Positions 33,073 to 40,791 of a DNA stretch of 43,028 nt are shown here, in pieces. The notes beneath the pieces were generated by a model. It had not been told where the DNA came from and ran no database searches. It saw only the letters and a list, made by a program, of their open reading frames with translations. The translations under genes were made by a program, and so were the position numbers. The DNA is from an uncultured Prevotellaceae bacterium (lineage in GTDB: Bacteria; Bacteroidota; Bacteroidia; Bacteroidales; Bacteroidaceae): positions 1 to 43,028 of the forward strand of contig ONKB01000018.1 in assembly GCA_900318305.1 (NCBI GenBank), in the 5' to 3' direction. The stretch's first letter is position 1; the number at the start of each line of letters is the position of its first letter.

Positions 33073-34519
33073 TGCACGAGGTATTCTCAAGTCCATTGAC
33101 TGGATAACCATCCTACTCTTTCTTGTTATTATCATTTTAGGATGGTTCTCTGTCTTGGGTGCTACCTATATTTTTGGAGACACCATCTCGATTGACTTTT
33201 CCTCGCGCGCTGGTAAGCAATTACTATGGATTGGCCTTGCCCTGATATGGGGATTCTCGCTCCTTCTCATCGATGACCGGATATACGACACCTTCTCCTA
33301 TATTATCTACGCCATCATGATTGGCATACTGCTTATCACCCCACTTATCGCGACCAACCACAAAGGCTCATATTCGTGGATTGATATAGGCATATTCAAT
33401 TTGCAACCAGCGGAATTTGCCAAGACAGCAACAGCCTTGGCTTTGGCAAAACTCATGGGAACATACGGTTTTACTCTTGCCAGAACACGCGACCTGCTCA
33501 AAGCCTGTGCCATAGTGATTCTACCTCTTGTACTTATCATCTTCCAGCGTGAGACTGGCTCCGCACTGGTCTTTTTGGCATTCTTTCTGGTTTTTTATCG
33601 CGAGGGAATGAGCGGCAGTGTCCTTTTTGTCGGCCTCGCCGCAGCTGTTTACTTCATACTAGGCCTACGTTACAACATTATCGACATTGAACACACCAAT
33701 TCCTCTCTGGGAGAATTTGTGGTCATGACGCTAATATGGATTTTTACTATCTGTCTGGATGTGGTCTATGACAACAATAAACGCAATGCAAAATATCTGT
33801 TTCTCGGCGGTCTGACAGCCCTTGGTATCGCATGGATCATTACCCGATACATACATGTTTTTGACATCACGTGGGTACTATTAGCGATTTGTATCGCAAG
33901 CATTATATATCTCTGTATTCAGGCTTTCAAAAACAGAAACACCAAAATCTTCCTTATTGCCCTCTTTACTGTGGGCTCTCTGGCCACTCATTACTCCACC
34001 GACTATGTAATGGATGATATCCTCCAGCCTCACCAGCAGACGCGTGTACGTGTCCTCCTGGGGCTGGAAGACGATATCAACGGGGCTGGCTATAATGTAC
34101 GTCAAAGTGAAATTGCCATTGGCTCAGGAGGTCTCCTCGGTAAAGGATTTCTCAACGGTACACAGACAAAACTGAAATATGTGCCCGAGCAGGATACCGA
34201 CTTCATTTTCTGCACTGTGGGTGAGGAAGGCGGTTTTGTCGGTGCATCGATTGTACTAATTCTCTTCCTATGCCTCATACTGAGGCTTATTCATCTCGCA
34301 GAACGACAACGTTATGCCATGGGGCGAATTTACGGATACTCAGTCGTCAGCATCCTGCTTTTCCATGTCTTCATCAATATCGGCATGGTCATGGGAATTA
34401 CTCCCGTCATCGGCATCCCCTTACCATTCTTCAGTTATGGTGGCTCCAGTTTATGGGCCTTTACCATTCTCCTCTTTATTTTCCTGAGAATAGACGCCTC
34501 ACGCGACAAATACCATTAA
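33053..34519 (+). CDS. rodA: RodA, SEDS peptidoglycan glycosyltransferase
   Basis: RodA polymerises glycan strands from lipid II as partner of PBP2. The 488-residue membrane protein shows SEDS marks: LQPAEFAKTA, FQRETGSALVF, the catalytic-loop region VRQSEIAIGSGGLLGKGFLNG, FVPEQ-type VPEQDTDFIF, and PLPFFSYGGSS near the end. It is longer than Escherichia coli RodA (370) because of an insertion of about 100 residues between roughly 205 and 310 with extra membrane segments, a feature also seen in other Bacteroidota RodA. The overlap with mrdA suggests translational coupling. Confidence 0.94.
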   Translation: MATDNVSARGILKSIDWITILLFLVIIILGWFSVLGATYIFGDTISIDFSSRAGKQLLWIGLALIWGFSLLLIDDRIYDTFSYIIYAIMIGILLITPLIATNHKGSYSWIDIGIFNLQPAEFAKTATALALAKLMGTYGFTLARTRDLLKACAIVILPLVLIIFQRETGSALVFLAFFLVFYREGMSGSVLFVGLAAAVYFILGLRYNIIDIEHTNSSLGEFVVMTLIWIFTICLDVVYDNNKRNAKYLFLGGLTALGIAWIITRYIHVFDITWVLLAICIASIIYLCIQAFKNRNTKIFLIALFTVGSLATHYSTDYVMDDILQPHQQTRVRVLLGLEDDINGAGYNVRQSEIAIGSGGLLGKGFLNGTQTKLKYVPEQDTDFIFCTVGEEGGFVGASIVLILFLCLILRLIHLAERQRYAMGRIYGYSVVSILLFHVFINIGMVMGITPVIGIPLPFFSYGGSSLWAFTILLFIFLRIDASRDKYH

Positions 34520-34540
34520 CTTACGGTCTGATGACCTGAC

Positions 34541-34574
34541 AAAACAAAAAAGACAAGAGTCTGTCTCTTGTCTT
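34541..34574 (-). terminator. Intrinsic terminator of the tRNA gene
   Basis: On the minus strand a perfect ten-pair stem, AAGACAAGAG / CTCTTGTCTT (34550-34574), with a five-base loop is followed by a T-rich run (complement of 34541-34549). It begins two bases after the tRNA 3' end. Confidence 0.85.
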
Positions 34575-34575
34575 G

Positions 34576-34649
34576 TAGCGAGAGTGGGGTATGATCCCAC
34601 GACCTCCGGATTATGAATCCGACGCTCTAACCAGCTGAGCTATCTCGCC
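34576..34649 (-). tRNA. tRNA with CAT anticodon (elongator Met or Ile2)
   Basis: The 74-base cloverleaf is complete: acceptor GGCGAGA/TCTCGCT (first pair G-U), D-arm GCTC/GAGC, anticodon arm TCGGA-TTCATAA-TCCGG, five-base variable loop and T-arm GTGGG/CCCAC. The discriminator is A and CCA is not encoded. The anticodon is CAT. Initiator identity is excluded by the paired first base and lack of the GGG/CCC anticodon stem; elongator Met and lysidine-modified Ile2 cannot be told apart here. The T-loop is ATCATAC, so the usual T54/A58 pair is replaced by A54/T58. Confidence 0.92.
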
Positions 34650-34668
34650 CCGATAAAATTTTCGAGTG

Positions 34669-34700
34669 CAAAGATAGGACTATTTTTTATTCTACCCAAA
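34669..34700 (-). promoter_or_regulatory. Promoter of the tRNA gene
   Basis: On the minus strand, TTTG (complement of 34697-34700), a 20-base spacer and TATCTTTG (complement of 34669-34676) match the Bacteroidota consensus exactly. The tRNA 5' end is 19 bases past the -7 box. With the downstream terminator, this makes the tRNA an independent unit. Confidence 0.85.
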
Positions 34701-34761
34701 AGTTTTCCTGATTTTTTAACGGAAATGGCTTTCTGAGAGAGACCCTGCTTTCCTACTCTCC

Positions 34762-36093
34762 TTAGTCAATTCTTGCCCTCCGCATCTCAGCCTTAACTTT
34801 TGGAGCCAGACAGAAAATGGTAAACATGGTAGAGAAAGCCATTAGGGCAAATGCCAGATCCATGATGCTAATGGCTGTATCCAAAGAGATGACACATGCC
34901 AGGACAAGCATCATAAGATAGAAATAGTTATAGTACTTTGCCCTCTGCATTCCAAAAAGATAGCCAAAGCATTTTGTTCCATAATAGGAATAGGAGAACA
35001 TCGTAGAGAAAGCAAAGATAGTAACTGTTATCATCAAAAGATACTGTCCCACACCAGGCAGAAGGTATTCATAAGACGCCATAGCTATAGTCAGTCCTTT
35101 AATGCCTTCCACATGATACTGGTCTGCCATAATGATGGGTATAGCCGTCAGCGTACAGACAAAGCCTGAGTCTATGGCAGGTCCCAGCATAGCCACGAGA
35201 CCCTCACGTGTTGCATCATTGTTGCGCGAAGCGCCATGCATCAGCGATGCGGTTCCTACACCTGCCTCATTGACATACATGGCCCGGCGCGCACCGATGA
35301 CGGCAATACCCGCCAGAGCGCCCCAGCCTGCCCGAAGACTGAAAGCCTCACTGACTATCCTGACAAATACATCTGGCAATCTGGAAATATTCATCACGAT
35401 AATGACAAGCACAAGGAGAAAATAAAGCGCCACCATAACCGGTGCTATCCGTGATGCGATTCTGGATATGCGGCTGATTCCTCCAAGAATAACAATGGAG
35501 ACAATTGCCCCTATGACAAGTCCTATCACAAGTTTCAACCCATAGGACTCATGCAAGGAGAACACTGCTATAACACTTTCCGTCAACTGATTGGCCTGCA
35601 TTGTACACAAACAGCCTATCAAGGCAAAGCATGAGAAAAAAACAGCCAGAGGCTTCCATTGGCGTCCCATTCCCTCAGTCATAATATACATGGAGCCACC
35701 CTGTATCTCACCCCTGTTGTCACGGCCTTTATACATAATGGCCAGCGTGCCTTCAAAGAACTTCGTACTCATACCCACTATGGCACTTATCCACATCCAG
35801 AAAATCGTACCAGGACCGCCCATGGCAATGGCAATAGCCACACCAGCGATATTGCCCATCCCAACAGTGGAACTTATCGTAGTCATCAGTGCCTGAAAGG
35901 AACTGATCTGCCCTTCGCCCGAATGTTTTTCCGCAAGTGTCTTCAATGCTCTTCCGAAACACCTCAAAGGAATGGCACGAGAATAGACAAACAACAACAT
36001 GCCACCGCCTATCAAGAGTATGAATAACGGATAGCCACAAATAAAATCGGTTATTATGGTAATACTATCTTTAAGTTGACTGAGAATATTCAT
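34762..36093 (-). CDS. Sodium:alanine/amino-acid symporter, AGCS family
   Basis: The 443-residue membrane protein has about ten to eleven hydrophobic segments and AGCS marks: SSTVGMGNIAGVAIAIAMGGPG and the following FWMWISAIVGMSTKFFEGTLA, plus ARRAMYVNEAGVGTASLMHGAS in the second half. It would import alanine, glycine or glutamine with sodium; the exact substrate cannot be read from sequence. The start is at 36093, 39 bases after the DUF554 gene's stop, so the two probably form one transcript. Confidence 0.93.
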   Translation of the reverse strand: MNILSQLKDSITIITDFICGYPLFILLIGGGMLLFVYSRAIPLRCFGRALKTLAEKHSGEGQISSFQALMTTISSTVGMGNIAGVAIAIAMGGPGTIFWMWISAIVGMSTKFFEGTLAIMYKGRDNRGEIQGGSMYIMTEGMGRQWKPLAVFFSCFALIGCLCTMQANQLTESVIAVFSLHESYGLKLVIGLVIGAIVSIVILGGISRISRIASRIAPVMVALYFLLVLVIIVMNISRLPDVFVRIVSEAFSLRAGWGALAGIAVIGARRAMYVNEAGVGTASLMHGASRNNDATREGLVAMLGPAIDSGFVCTLTAIPIIMADQYHVEGIKGLTIAMASYEYLLPGVGQYLLMITVTIFAFSTMFSYSYYGTKCFGYLFGMQRAKYYNYFYLMMLVLACVISLDTAISIMDLAFALMAFSTMFTIFCLAPKVKAEMRRARID

Positions 36094-36132
36094 TTGTTAT
36101 ATACTATTATTTCCCATTGGACATGCAACTGA

Positions 36133-36825
36133 TTACAAGAAGCTTTTGAGCAAAAACCATATAACTGGTACCAGTAATGCAGGCAGGAAGTTGAGTGTCT
36201 TTACATTTTTGATATTCAGCAATGCCAATCCGGACCCTGTAATCAGCAATCCTCCCACAATAAGCAATTCGGTCATAAGCTGGTCACTAATGGCACTGCT
36301 TGATACCTTTGTAATGGCATAGAACATACCCTGCCAGCAAAAAAGCGCAGGCGCAGCCAATACCATACCTATACCATAAGTTGACGCAAAGACAATACTT
36401 GAAATCAAATCCAAGGTGGCATTGGTAAACAGGAAAGTATTATCAGCTTTCAACGCACTGATGACCGGCCCCAACATTGAAAGCGGACCGACACAATAAA
36501 GTAATATCGCTGCAGATAGTCCCTGCGACAATTTATTCCTTTCCCCTGGACGAGCAGAATACTGGTCAACAAGCCGGCTAAACCTTTTGTCTATATCTAT
36601 CCATGTTCCTATCACACCACCAAGGGCAATAGAGACAATAAACAAGACAGGGAATGTGCTTTTGGGAAGATTATTAACAGCAGCATTGAGACCTATAGCC
36701 AAACTTACCAGTCCCAATCCGTCATAAAGAATTACACAGTATTTTTCCTTGACGCCTCTATGCATTGCGGCTCCCAGAACAGACCCAACTATAATGGTGC
36801 AAGTATTGACAATTGTTCCCAGCAT
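36133..36825 (-). CDS. DUF554-family membrane protein (YqgA/YdfK type)
   Basis: The 230-residue protein starts MLGTIVNTCTIIVGSVLGA, as the family usually does, and has about six to seven membrane segments with GLGLVSLAIGLNAA and ILLYCVGPLSMLGP. The function of DUF554 is not established. The frame extends upstream to a TTG at 36849, but that lies in the -7 box of repeat copy 4, so the ATG at 36825 is chosen. It is the first gene of a pair with the AGCS symporter. Confidence 0.88.
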   Translation of the reverse strand: MLGTIVNTCTIIVGSVLGAAMHRGVKEKYCVILYDGLGLVSLAIGLNAAVNNLPKSTFPVLFIVSIALGGVIGTWIDIDKRFSRLVDQYSARPGERNKLSQGLSAAILLYCVGPLSMLGPVISALKADNTFLFTNATLDLISSIVFASTYGIGMVLAAPALFCWQGMFYAITKVSSSAISDQLMTELLIVGGLLITGSGLALLNIKNVKTLNFLPALLVPVIWFLLKSFL

Positions 36826-36846
36826 GGTACCTATGGTTTTCGTGTG

Positions 36847-36904
36847 CAAAATTACGATTAAGCGAGCGAAAAGCCAAATTTATTTGGTCTTTTCCGAGCG
36901 TGAG
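36847..36904 (-). promoter_or_regulatory. Repeat-borne promoter, copy 4 (drives DUF554 gene)
   Basis: This full 58-base copy, read on the minus strand, has TTTG (complement of 36875-36878), a 20-base spacer and TAATTTTG (complement of 36847-36854). The hairpin here is GAAAAG-a-CCAAA / TTTGGCTTTTC, a changed left arm that still gives eleven pairs with one bulged base. The DUF554 start codon is 22 bases from the -7 box. Confidence 0.8.
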
Positions 36905-36913
36905 AAATTTATC

Positions 36914-36962
36914 CAAAATTACGATTAAGCGAGCGAAAAGCCAAATTTATTTGGTCTTTTCC
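36914..36962 (-). promoter_or_regulatory. Repeat-borne promoter, copy 5 (tandem with copy 4)
   Basis: A second copy in the same orientation begins nine bases after copy 4. TTTG (complement of 36942-36945) and TAATTTTG (complement of 36914-36921) are again 20 bases apart. It has the same GAAAAGACCAAA left arm as copy 4 but lacks the outer CTCACGCTCG end. Near-identity of the two suggests a recent tandem duplication and gives the DUF554-AGCS pair two promoters in series. Confidence 0.78.
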
Positions 36963-37164
36963 AGACTATTATAGCAGCACTGAGAGGTTTTTCAAATACA
37001 TCCCGACCCCATACTACTCAGACAGCCGATATTTTTTTTTTAGAAAAATCTACTTGCAGGATAGTTCTTAATAGTTCATATTTATTATCTTTGCATTTGA
37101 TATAACATGTTTAATCCAAGGCATTATTATGCCTGTGTATATAATATCATTTCTTAGTTAATTA
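36963..37164. other. Intergenic region between divergent transcripts
   Basis: Beyond the two promoter copies this gap holds a run of ten T at 37031-37041 and AT-rich sequence leading to the promoter box at 37086. No other gene or RNA was seen. Confidence 0.5.
37086..37093 (+). promoter_or_regulatory. Candidate -7 box for the Gfo/Idh-DUF1080 cluster
   Basis: TATCTTTG matches TAnnTTTG exactly and lies 71 bases before the first oxidoreductase gene. No good TTTG is present 19-21 bases upstream (nearest weak candidate TTC at 37065), which may mean an activator is needed. Confidence 0.5.
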
Positions 37165-38235
37165 ATGAAAATCAATGTTGGCCTTATAGGATTCGGGCGT
37201 ATGGGGCGGTTCTACCTCACTGAGTTCCAACGTAACAGCCATTACAATGTAGCATATATCTGCGATGTTAACGAGGGCTGTCGGGAATTGGCACGACAAC
37301 TCTCACCCGATTCTATCATTACGGCAAACGAAGATGATATCTTCAACGATTCTTCCGTACATATGGTTACACTCTGCGCTTTGGCAAACTCGCGTAAAGA
37401 GCAGATTGCAAAAGCCATAAAAACCAATAAGCATATCTTGTCGGAGAAACCTATCGCCGACAGCATTAAAAGTGAATGGGAAGTAGTAGAAATGTTGAGA
37501 AACTATGACAAGTTTCATACTGTCAACCTCTACCTGCGCAACTCCTGGTATCACAATGCCATCAAATCGTTTATCAATGAAGGCGAAATCGGTGAGCTGG
37601 CGATTCTGCGTATCTGTCACATGACTCCTGGACTTGCCCCTGGCGAGGGCCATGAGTATGAAGGGCCTGCTTTCCACGACTGCGGTATGCATTATGTAGA
37701 CATCGCCCGATGGTATGCCGAATGCGAATACAAGACCTGGCATGCTCAAGGCATCAATATGTGGAACTACAAAGACCCCTGGTGGATACAGTGTCACGGC
37801 ACATTTGAAAGTGGTGTGGTATTTGACATCACCCAAGGTTTCGTTTACGGACAACTGGCTAAAGATCAGACTCACAACTCATACGTTGACATCATCGGCA
37901 CCAAAGGTGTCTGCCACATGACCCACGACTTCAAGACAGCAAAGGTATCGCTCCATGGAGTAACAAAGACCCTCACTCTGGAGAAGCCGTTTGGCGGGAA
38001 GAACATCGACAAACTTATAGAAGAGATGGCCGATTCCATCATTGAAGGGAAACACAATGCCAGTATGCCCGAAATGCGCGACTCTGCCATATCATCAGAA
38101 TACGCATGGCGGTTTCTTGAGGATGCCAACAAACACGAACTACCTGCCATAGGCAACCTGAAAGAACTCAATGAGATAAGGGAACGCCGTGCGCACATGA
38201 AAGATGGTTATGGACTACTCCATAAACTGGACTGA
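37165..38235 (+). CDS. Gfo/Idh/MocA-family oxidoreductase (cytoplasmic)
   Basis: The 356-residue protein has an N-terminal Rossmann fold with G9-F-G11-R-M-G14, the E94-K95-P96 motif that places the nicotinamide and a substrate lysine, and D172-C-G-M-H176 as the conserved D-x-G-x-H catalytic set. It lacks a signal peptide, so it acts in the cytoplasm. Family members oxidise or reduce a sugar hydroxyl with NAD(P). Beside DUF1080 and TIM-barrel genes, a sugar 3-dehydrogenase or keto-sugar reductase role is likely. The exact substrate is unknown. Confidence 0.88.
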   Translation: MKINVGLIGFGRMGRFYLTEFQRNSHYNVAYICDVNEGCRELARQLSPDSIITANEDDIFNDSSVHMVTLCALANSRKEQIAKAIKTNKHILSEKPIADSIKSEWEVVEMLRNYDKFHTVNLYLRNSWYHNAIKSFINEGEIGELAILRICHMTPGLAPGEGHEYEGPAFHDCGMHYVDIARWYAECEYKTWHAQGINMWNYKDPWWIQCHGTFESGVVFDITQGFVYGQLAKDQTHNSYVDIIGTKGVCHMTHDFKTAKVSLHGVTKTLTLEKPFGGKNIDKLIEEMADSIIEGKHNASMPEMRDSAISSEYAWRFLEDANKHELPAIGNLKELNEIRERRAHMKDGYGLLHKLD

Positions 38236-38297
38236 CACTAAGACACTAAAGAGAACTATATTCTATTATATTTTAATAACTTCAAAAATCAAAAATT

Positions 38298-39782
38298 ATG
38301 TCAGACATTTCAAGAAGAGATTTTCTCAAGAAAGGTAGTGCGGCATTAGCTGGTTTGACTATTGCTCCTACAATTGTACCTAACACGGTATTGGGTAAGA
38401 AATATAACCACAAAGCGCCGTCCGACAAACTGAATATCCTCGGTGTGGGTGTCGGTGGCAGAGGCTTCTCTGATCTCAAGAAAATGGAGACAGAGAATAT
38501 CATCGGTCTTTGTGATGTTGACTGGAAATATGCAAAGCATGTTTTCGACCACTATCCCACAGCTAAGACATTCAACGACTATCGCAAGATGTACGATGAG
38601 ATGCTGCCACAAGCAGACGCCGTAGTAGTAGCTACAGCTGACCACACTCATGCCATTGTTGCTGCTGATGCCATGACGGCTGGCAAGCATGTCTATGTAG
38701 AGAAACCGCTGACTCTCTATGTGTATGAATCACGTCTGCTGGCTAAATTGGCTAAAAAATACAAGGTTGCAACCCAGATGGGTAATCAGGGAGCTTCAAT
38801 GGCAGGTACCCGCAAGGCCATCAACTGGCTGTGGAATGGTGAAATCGGTGAGGTTAAGCGCATTGAGGCTTATACCAACCGTCCAATCTGGCCACAAGGA
38901 TTGCCAAAACCGACAGAGGCTCAGAAAATTCCTTCTACAATGAACTGGGAGGCTTTCATAGGTCCTGCCAAGATGCGCGACTATAATGAAATCTATACTC
39001 CATGGAACTTCCGCGGATGGTGGGATTTCGGCTCTGGCGCCCTCGGCGACATGGCTAACCATATCCTCCAGACAGCCTTCATGGGATTAAATCTGGGATA
39101 TCCCGACAGGGTTCTGGGTAGCTCCACCATGCTGATGACCGACTCTTGTCCTACAGCCGAAATGGTTACATACCACTTCCCTGCCCGGCCGAACATGCCG
39201 AAGCTGGCCCTTCCTGAGTGCGAGCTGACATGGTATGATGGCGGTATCGTCAATAAGCTGCCGTTTGATATGCCTAAGGGTAAGAAGTTTGACGGCAATG
39301 GCGTCTGCGTATTCTATGGAACAAAAGACACTATGGTAGTGGGTACTTATGGCAACCAGCCGTTCCTGGTATCAGGTCGCGAACCTATCGTTCCTGAGCT
39401 CTGCCGCATCGTTCCTAACGACAACCACCAGCAAGACTGGATTCGCGCTTGTAAAGAACCAGCTGACAGCCGCGTAGAGACAGCTTCCTGCTTCGCACTT
39501 TCTGGTCCTCTGAACGAAACTGTTGTAATGGGTGTCGTTGCAGTACGTCTGCAAGAACTCGGACAATGGCTGGACTGGGACGGCGAGAACATGAAGTTCA
39601 CCAATATCCCGGCAGATGCAAAGGTAAGACCAAGCAACGAAATCAAATTCAGCATCAAGGACGGTCACCCCACATTCAAGAACAACGACACCACTCCTAT
39701 GGATGCCAACGAATATGCTGCAAACTTGATCAAGCCGATTTATTACAACGGCTACAAATTGCCTGAGATTCCTGTATTGTAA
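38298..39782 (+). CDS. Tat-exported Gfo/Idh/MocA-family oxidoreductase
   Basis: The 494-residue protein begins with a twin-arginine signal (SRRDFLKKG at 5-13 and a hydrophobic stretch to about residue 30). A Rossmann fold follows with G49-V-G51-V-G53-G54, then E135-K136-P137 and G-D251-M-A-N-H255 in the second domain. The Tat route exports folded, cofactor-loaded proteins, so NAD(P) is probably tightly bound and acts in the periplasm. It is longer than its upstream neighbour and not a close copy of it. GH109-type glycosidases share this fold and export signal, so a hydrolytic role is an alternative. The DUF1080 context favours the keto-glycoside route. Confidence 0.85.
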   Translation: MSDISRRDFLKKGSAALAGLTIAPTIVPNTVLGKKYNHKAPSDKLNILGVGVGGRGFSDLKKMETENIIGLCDVDWKYAKHVFDHYPTAKTFNDYRKMYDEMLPQADAVVVATADHTHAIVAADAMTAGKHVYVEKPLTLYVYESRLLAKLAKKYKVATQMGNQGASMAGTRKAINWLWNGEIGEVKRIEAYTNRPIWPQGLPKPTEAQKIPSTMNWEAFIGPAKMRDYNEIYTPWNFRGWWDFGSGALGDMANHILQTAFMGLNLGYPDRVLGSSTMLMTDSCPTAEMVTYHFPARPNMPKLALPECELTWYDGGIVNKLPFDMPKGKKFDGNGVCVFYGTKDTMVVGTYGNQPFLVSGREPIVPELCRIVPNDNHQQDWIRACKEPADSRVETASCFALSGPLNETVVMGVVAVRLQELGQWLDWDGENMKFTNIPADAKVRPSNEIKFSIKDGHPTFKNNDTTPMDANEYAANLIKPIYYNGYKLPEIPVL

Positions 39783-39792
39783 TCATACACAC

Positions 39793-39845
39793 AAGACCTA
39801 CCACTTATTTGTCCTTTCTAACAGTGACAACAAGTGGCAGGTCTT
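39793..39845. other. Long-loop hairpin between oxidoreductase and DUF1080 genes
   Basis: AAGACCT-A-CCACTT (39793-39806) pairs with AAGTGG-C-AGGTCTT (39832-39845): thirteen pairs and one A-C mismatch around a 25-base loop. No proper T-run follows on the plus strand. It may be a weak terminator or an mRNA-stabilising end that sets different levels for the genes on each side. Confidence 0.55.
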
Positions 39846-39892
39846 ATCTCATCTATTAATCCATCGCTATTAAACAGAAAACATTTGACACA

Positions 39893-40738
39893 ATGAAAAA
39901 GTTATTATTTACAGCTTTTTTGATGTTGACTCTGGGTATGGCAAATGCTGCCCAGAAAGCAACAAGCACAATAGTTCTGGAAACCTCTCAGGGCTTTCAA
40001 GGACCTGAATTTGAAAAAAACACCTATACAGTAGACAAAAACGGATATATCATCCTTTTTGACGGAACATCAATGACCGGCTGGAGAGGCTATGGCAAGA
40101 ACCATATTCCCGCCCGCTGGGAGATTGAAGACAATACCCTGCATTTCATAGGTCAGGACAATCCCAGGTGCACTGATAAAAAAGGCAACAAAAAAGAAGG
40201 TGGCGACTTGATTTTCGGTCACAAGTTCAAAAACTTCATTTTAGAAATAGAATGGAAGATTTCCAAAGGGGGCAACTCGGGTATTTTCTACCTGGCACAG
40301 GAAACAACAAATGCCGATCGCAGCAAGATTGAGCCTATCTATATTTCCTGCCCCGAATACCAGGTTCTGGACAACGTCAACCATCCTGATGCAAAAAGGG
40401 GCAAGGATAACAATCGCCAGGCCGCTTCCCTCTATGACATGATTCCTGCAAAACCGCAGAATGCCAAACCTTATGGTGAATGGAACATGGCCAAAATCAT
40501 TGTACAAAACGGCAAGGTAACTCATATTCAGAATGGTGTTGAAGTATTGACATACAACCTCTGGACACCAGAATGGATCAAGATGCTCCAAGAAAGCAAA
40601 TTCAGCGAGGAGAAGTGGCCGCATGCCTTCCAGTTGCTCAGCAACTGCGGTGGAAAGAATCATGAAGGCCTTATCGGCATTCAAGATCATGGCAATGACG
40701 TGTGGTACCGCAATATCAAAGTGAAAGTGCTGGATTAA
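39893..40738 (+). CDS. Exported DUF1080 (3-keto-disaccharide hydrolase-type) protein, paralogue 1
   Basis: The 281-residue protein has a Sec signal (about 1-19, ending MANA) and one DUF1080 jelly-roll domain: ILFDGTSMTGWRGYG near residue 52, then KISKGGNSGIFYLAQE, YQVLDNVNHPDA, RQAASLYDMIPAKPQNAK and a closing DHGNDVWYRNIKVKVLD. The family, Pfam PF06439, has been renamed 3-keto-disaccharide hydrolase and acts on sugars oxidised at C3. It is closely similar to the next gene product over the whole domain, so the two come from a duplication. The signal places it in the periplasm. Confidence 0.88.
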   Translation: MKKLLFTAFLMLTLGMANAAQKATSTIVLETSQGFQGPEFEKNTYTVDKNGYIILFDGTSMTGWRGYGKNHIPARWEIEDNTLHFIGQDNPRCTDKKGNKKEGGDLIFGHKFKNFILEIEWKISKGGNSGIFYLAQETTNADRSKIEPIYISCPEYQVLDNVNHPDAKRGKDNNRQAASLYDMIPAKPQNAKPYGEWNMAKIIVQNGKVTHIQNGVEVLTYNLWTPEWIKMLQESKFSEEKWPHAFQLLSNCGGKNHEGLIGIQDHGNDVWYRNIKVKVLD

Positions 40739-40791
40739 ACACACACATGGCTTTTCAATAAAACCCAACAATTAAACAAAAACAAAATCTA

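Noticed and set aside
36826..36849. Upstream TTG start for the DUF554 gene
   Set aside because: The codon overlaps the -7 box of repeat copy 4, while MLGTIVNT is the usual family start.
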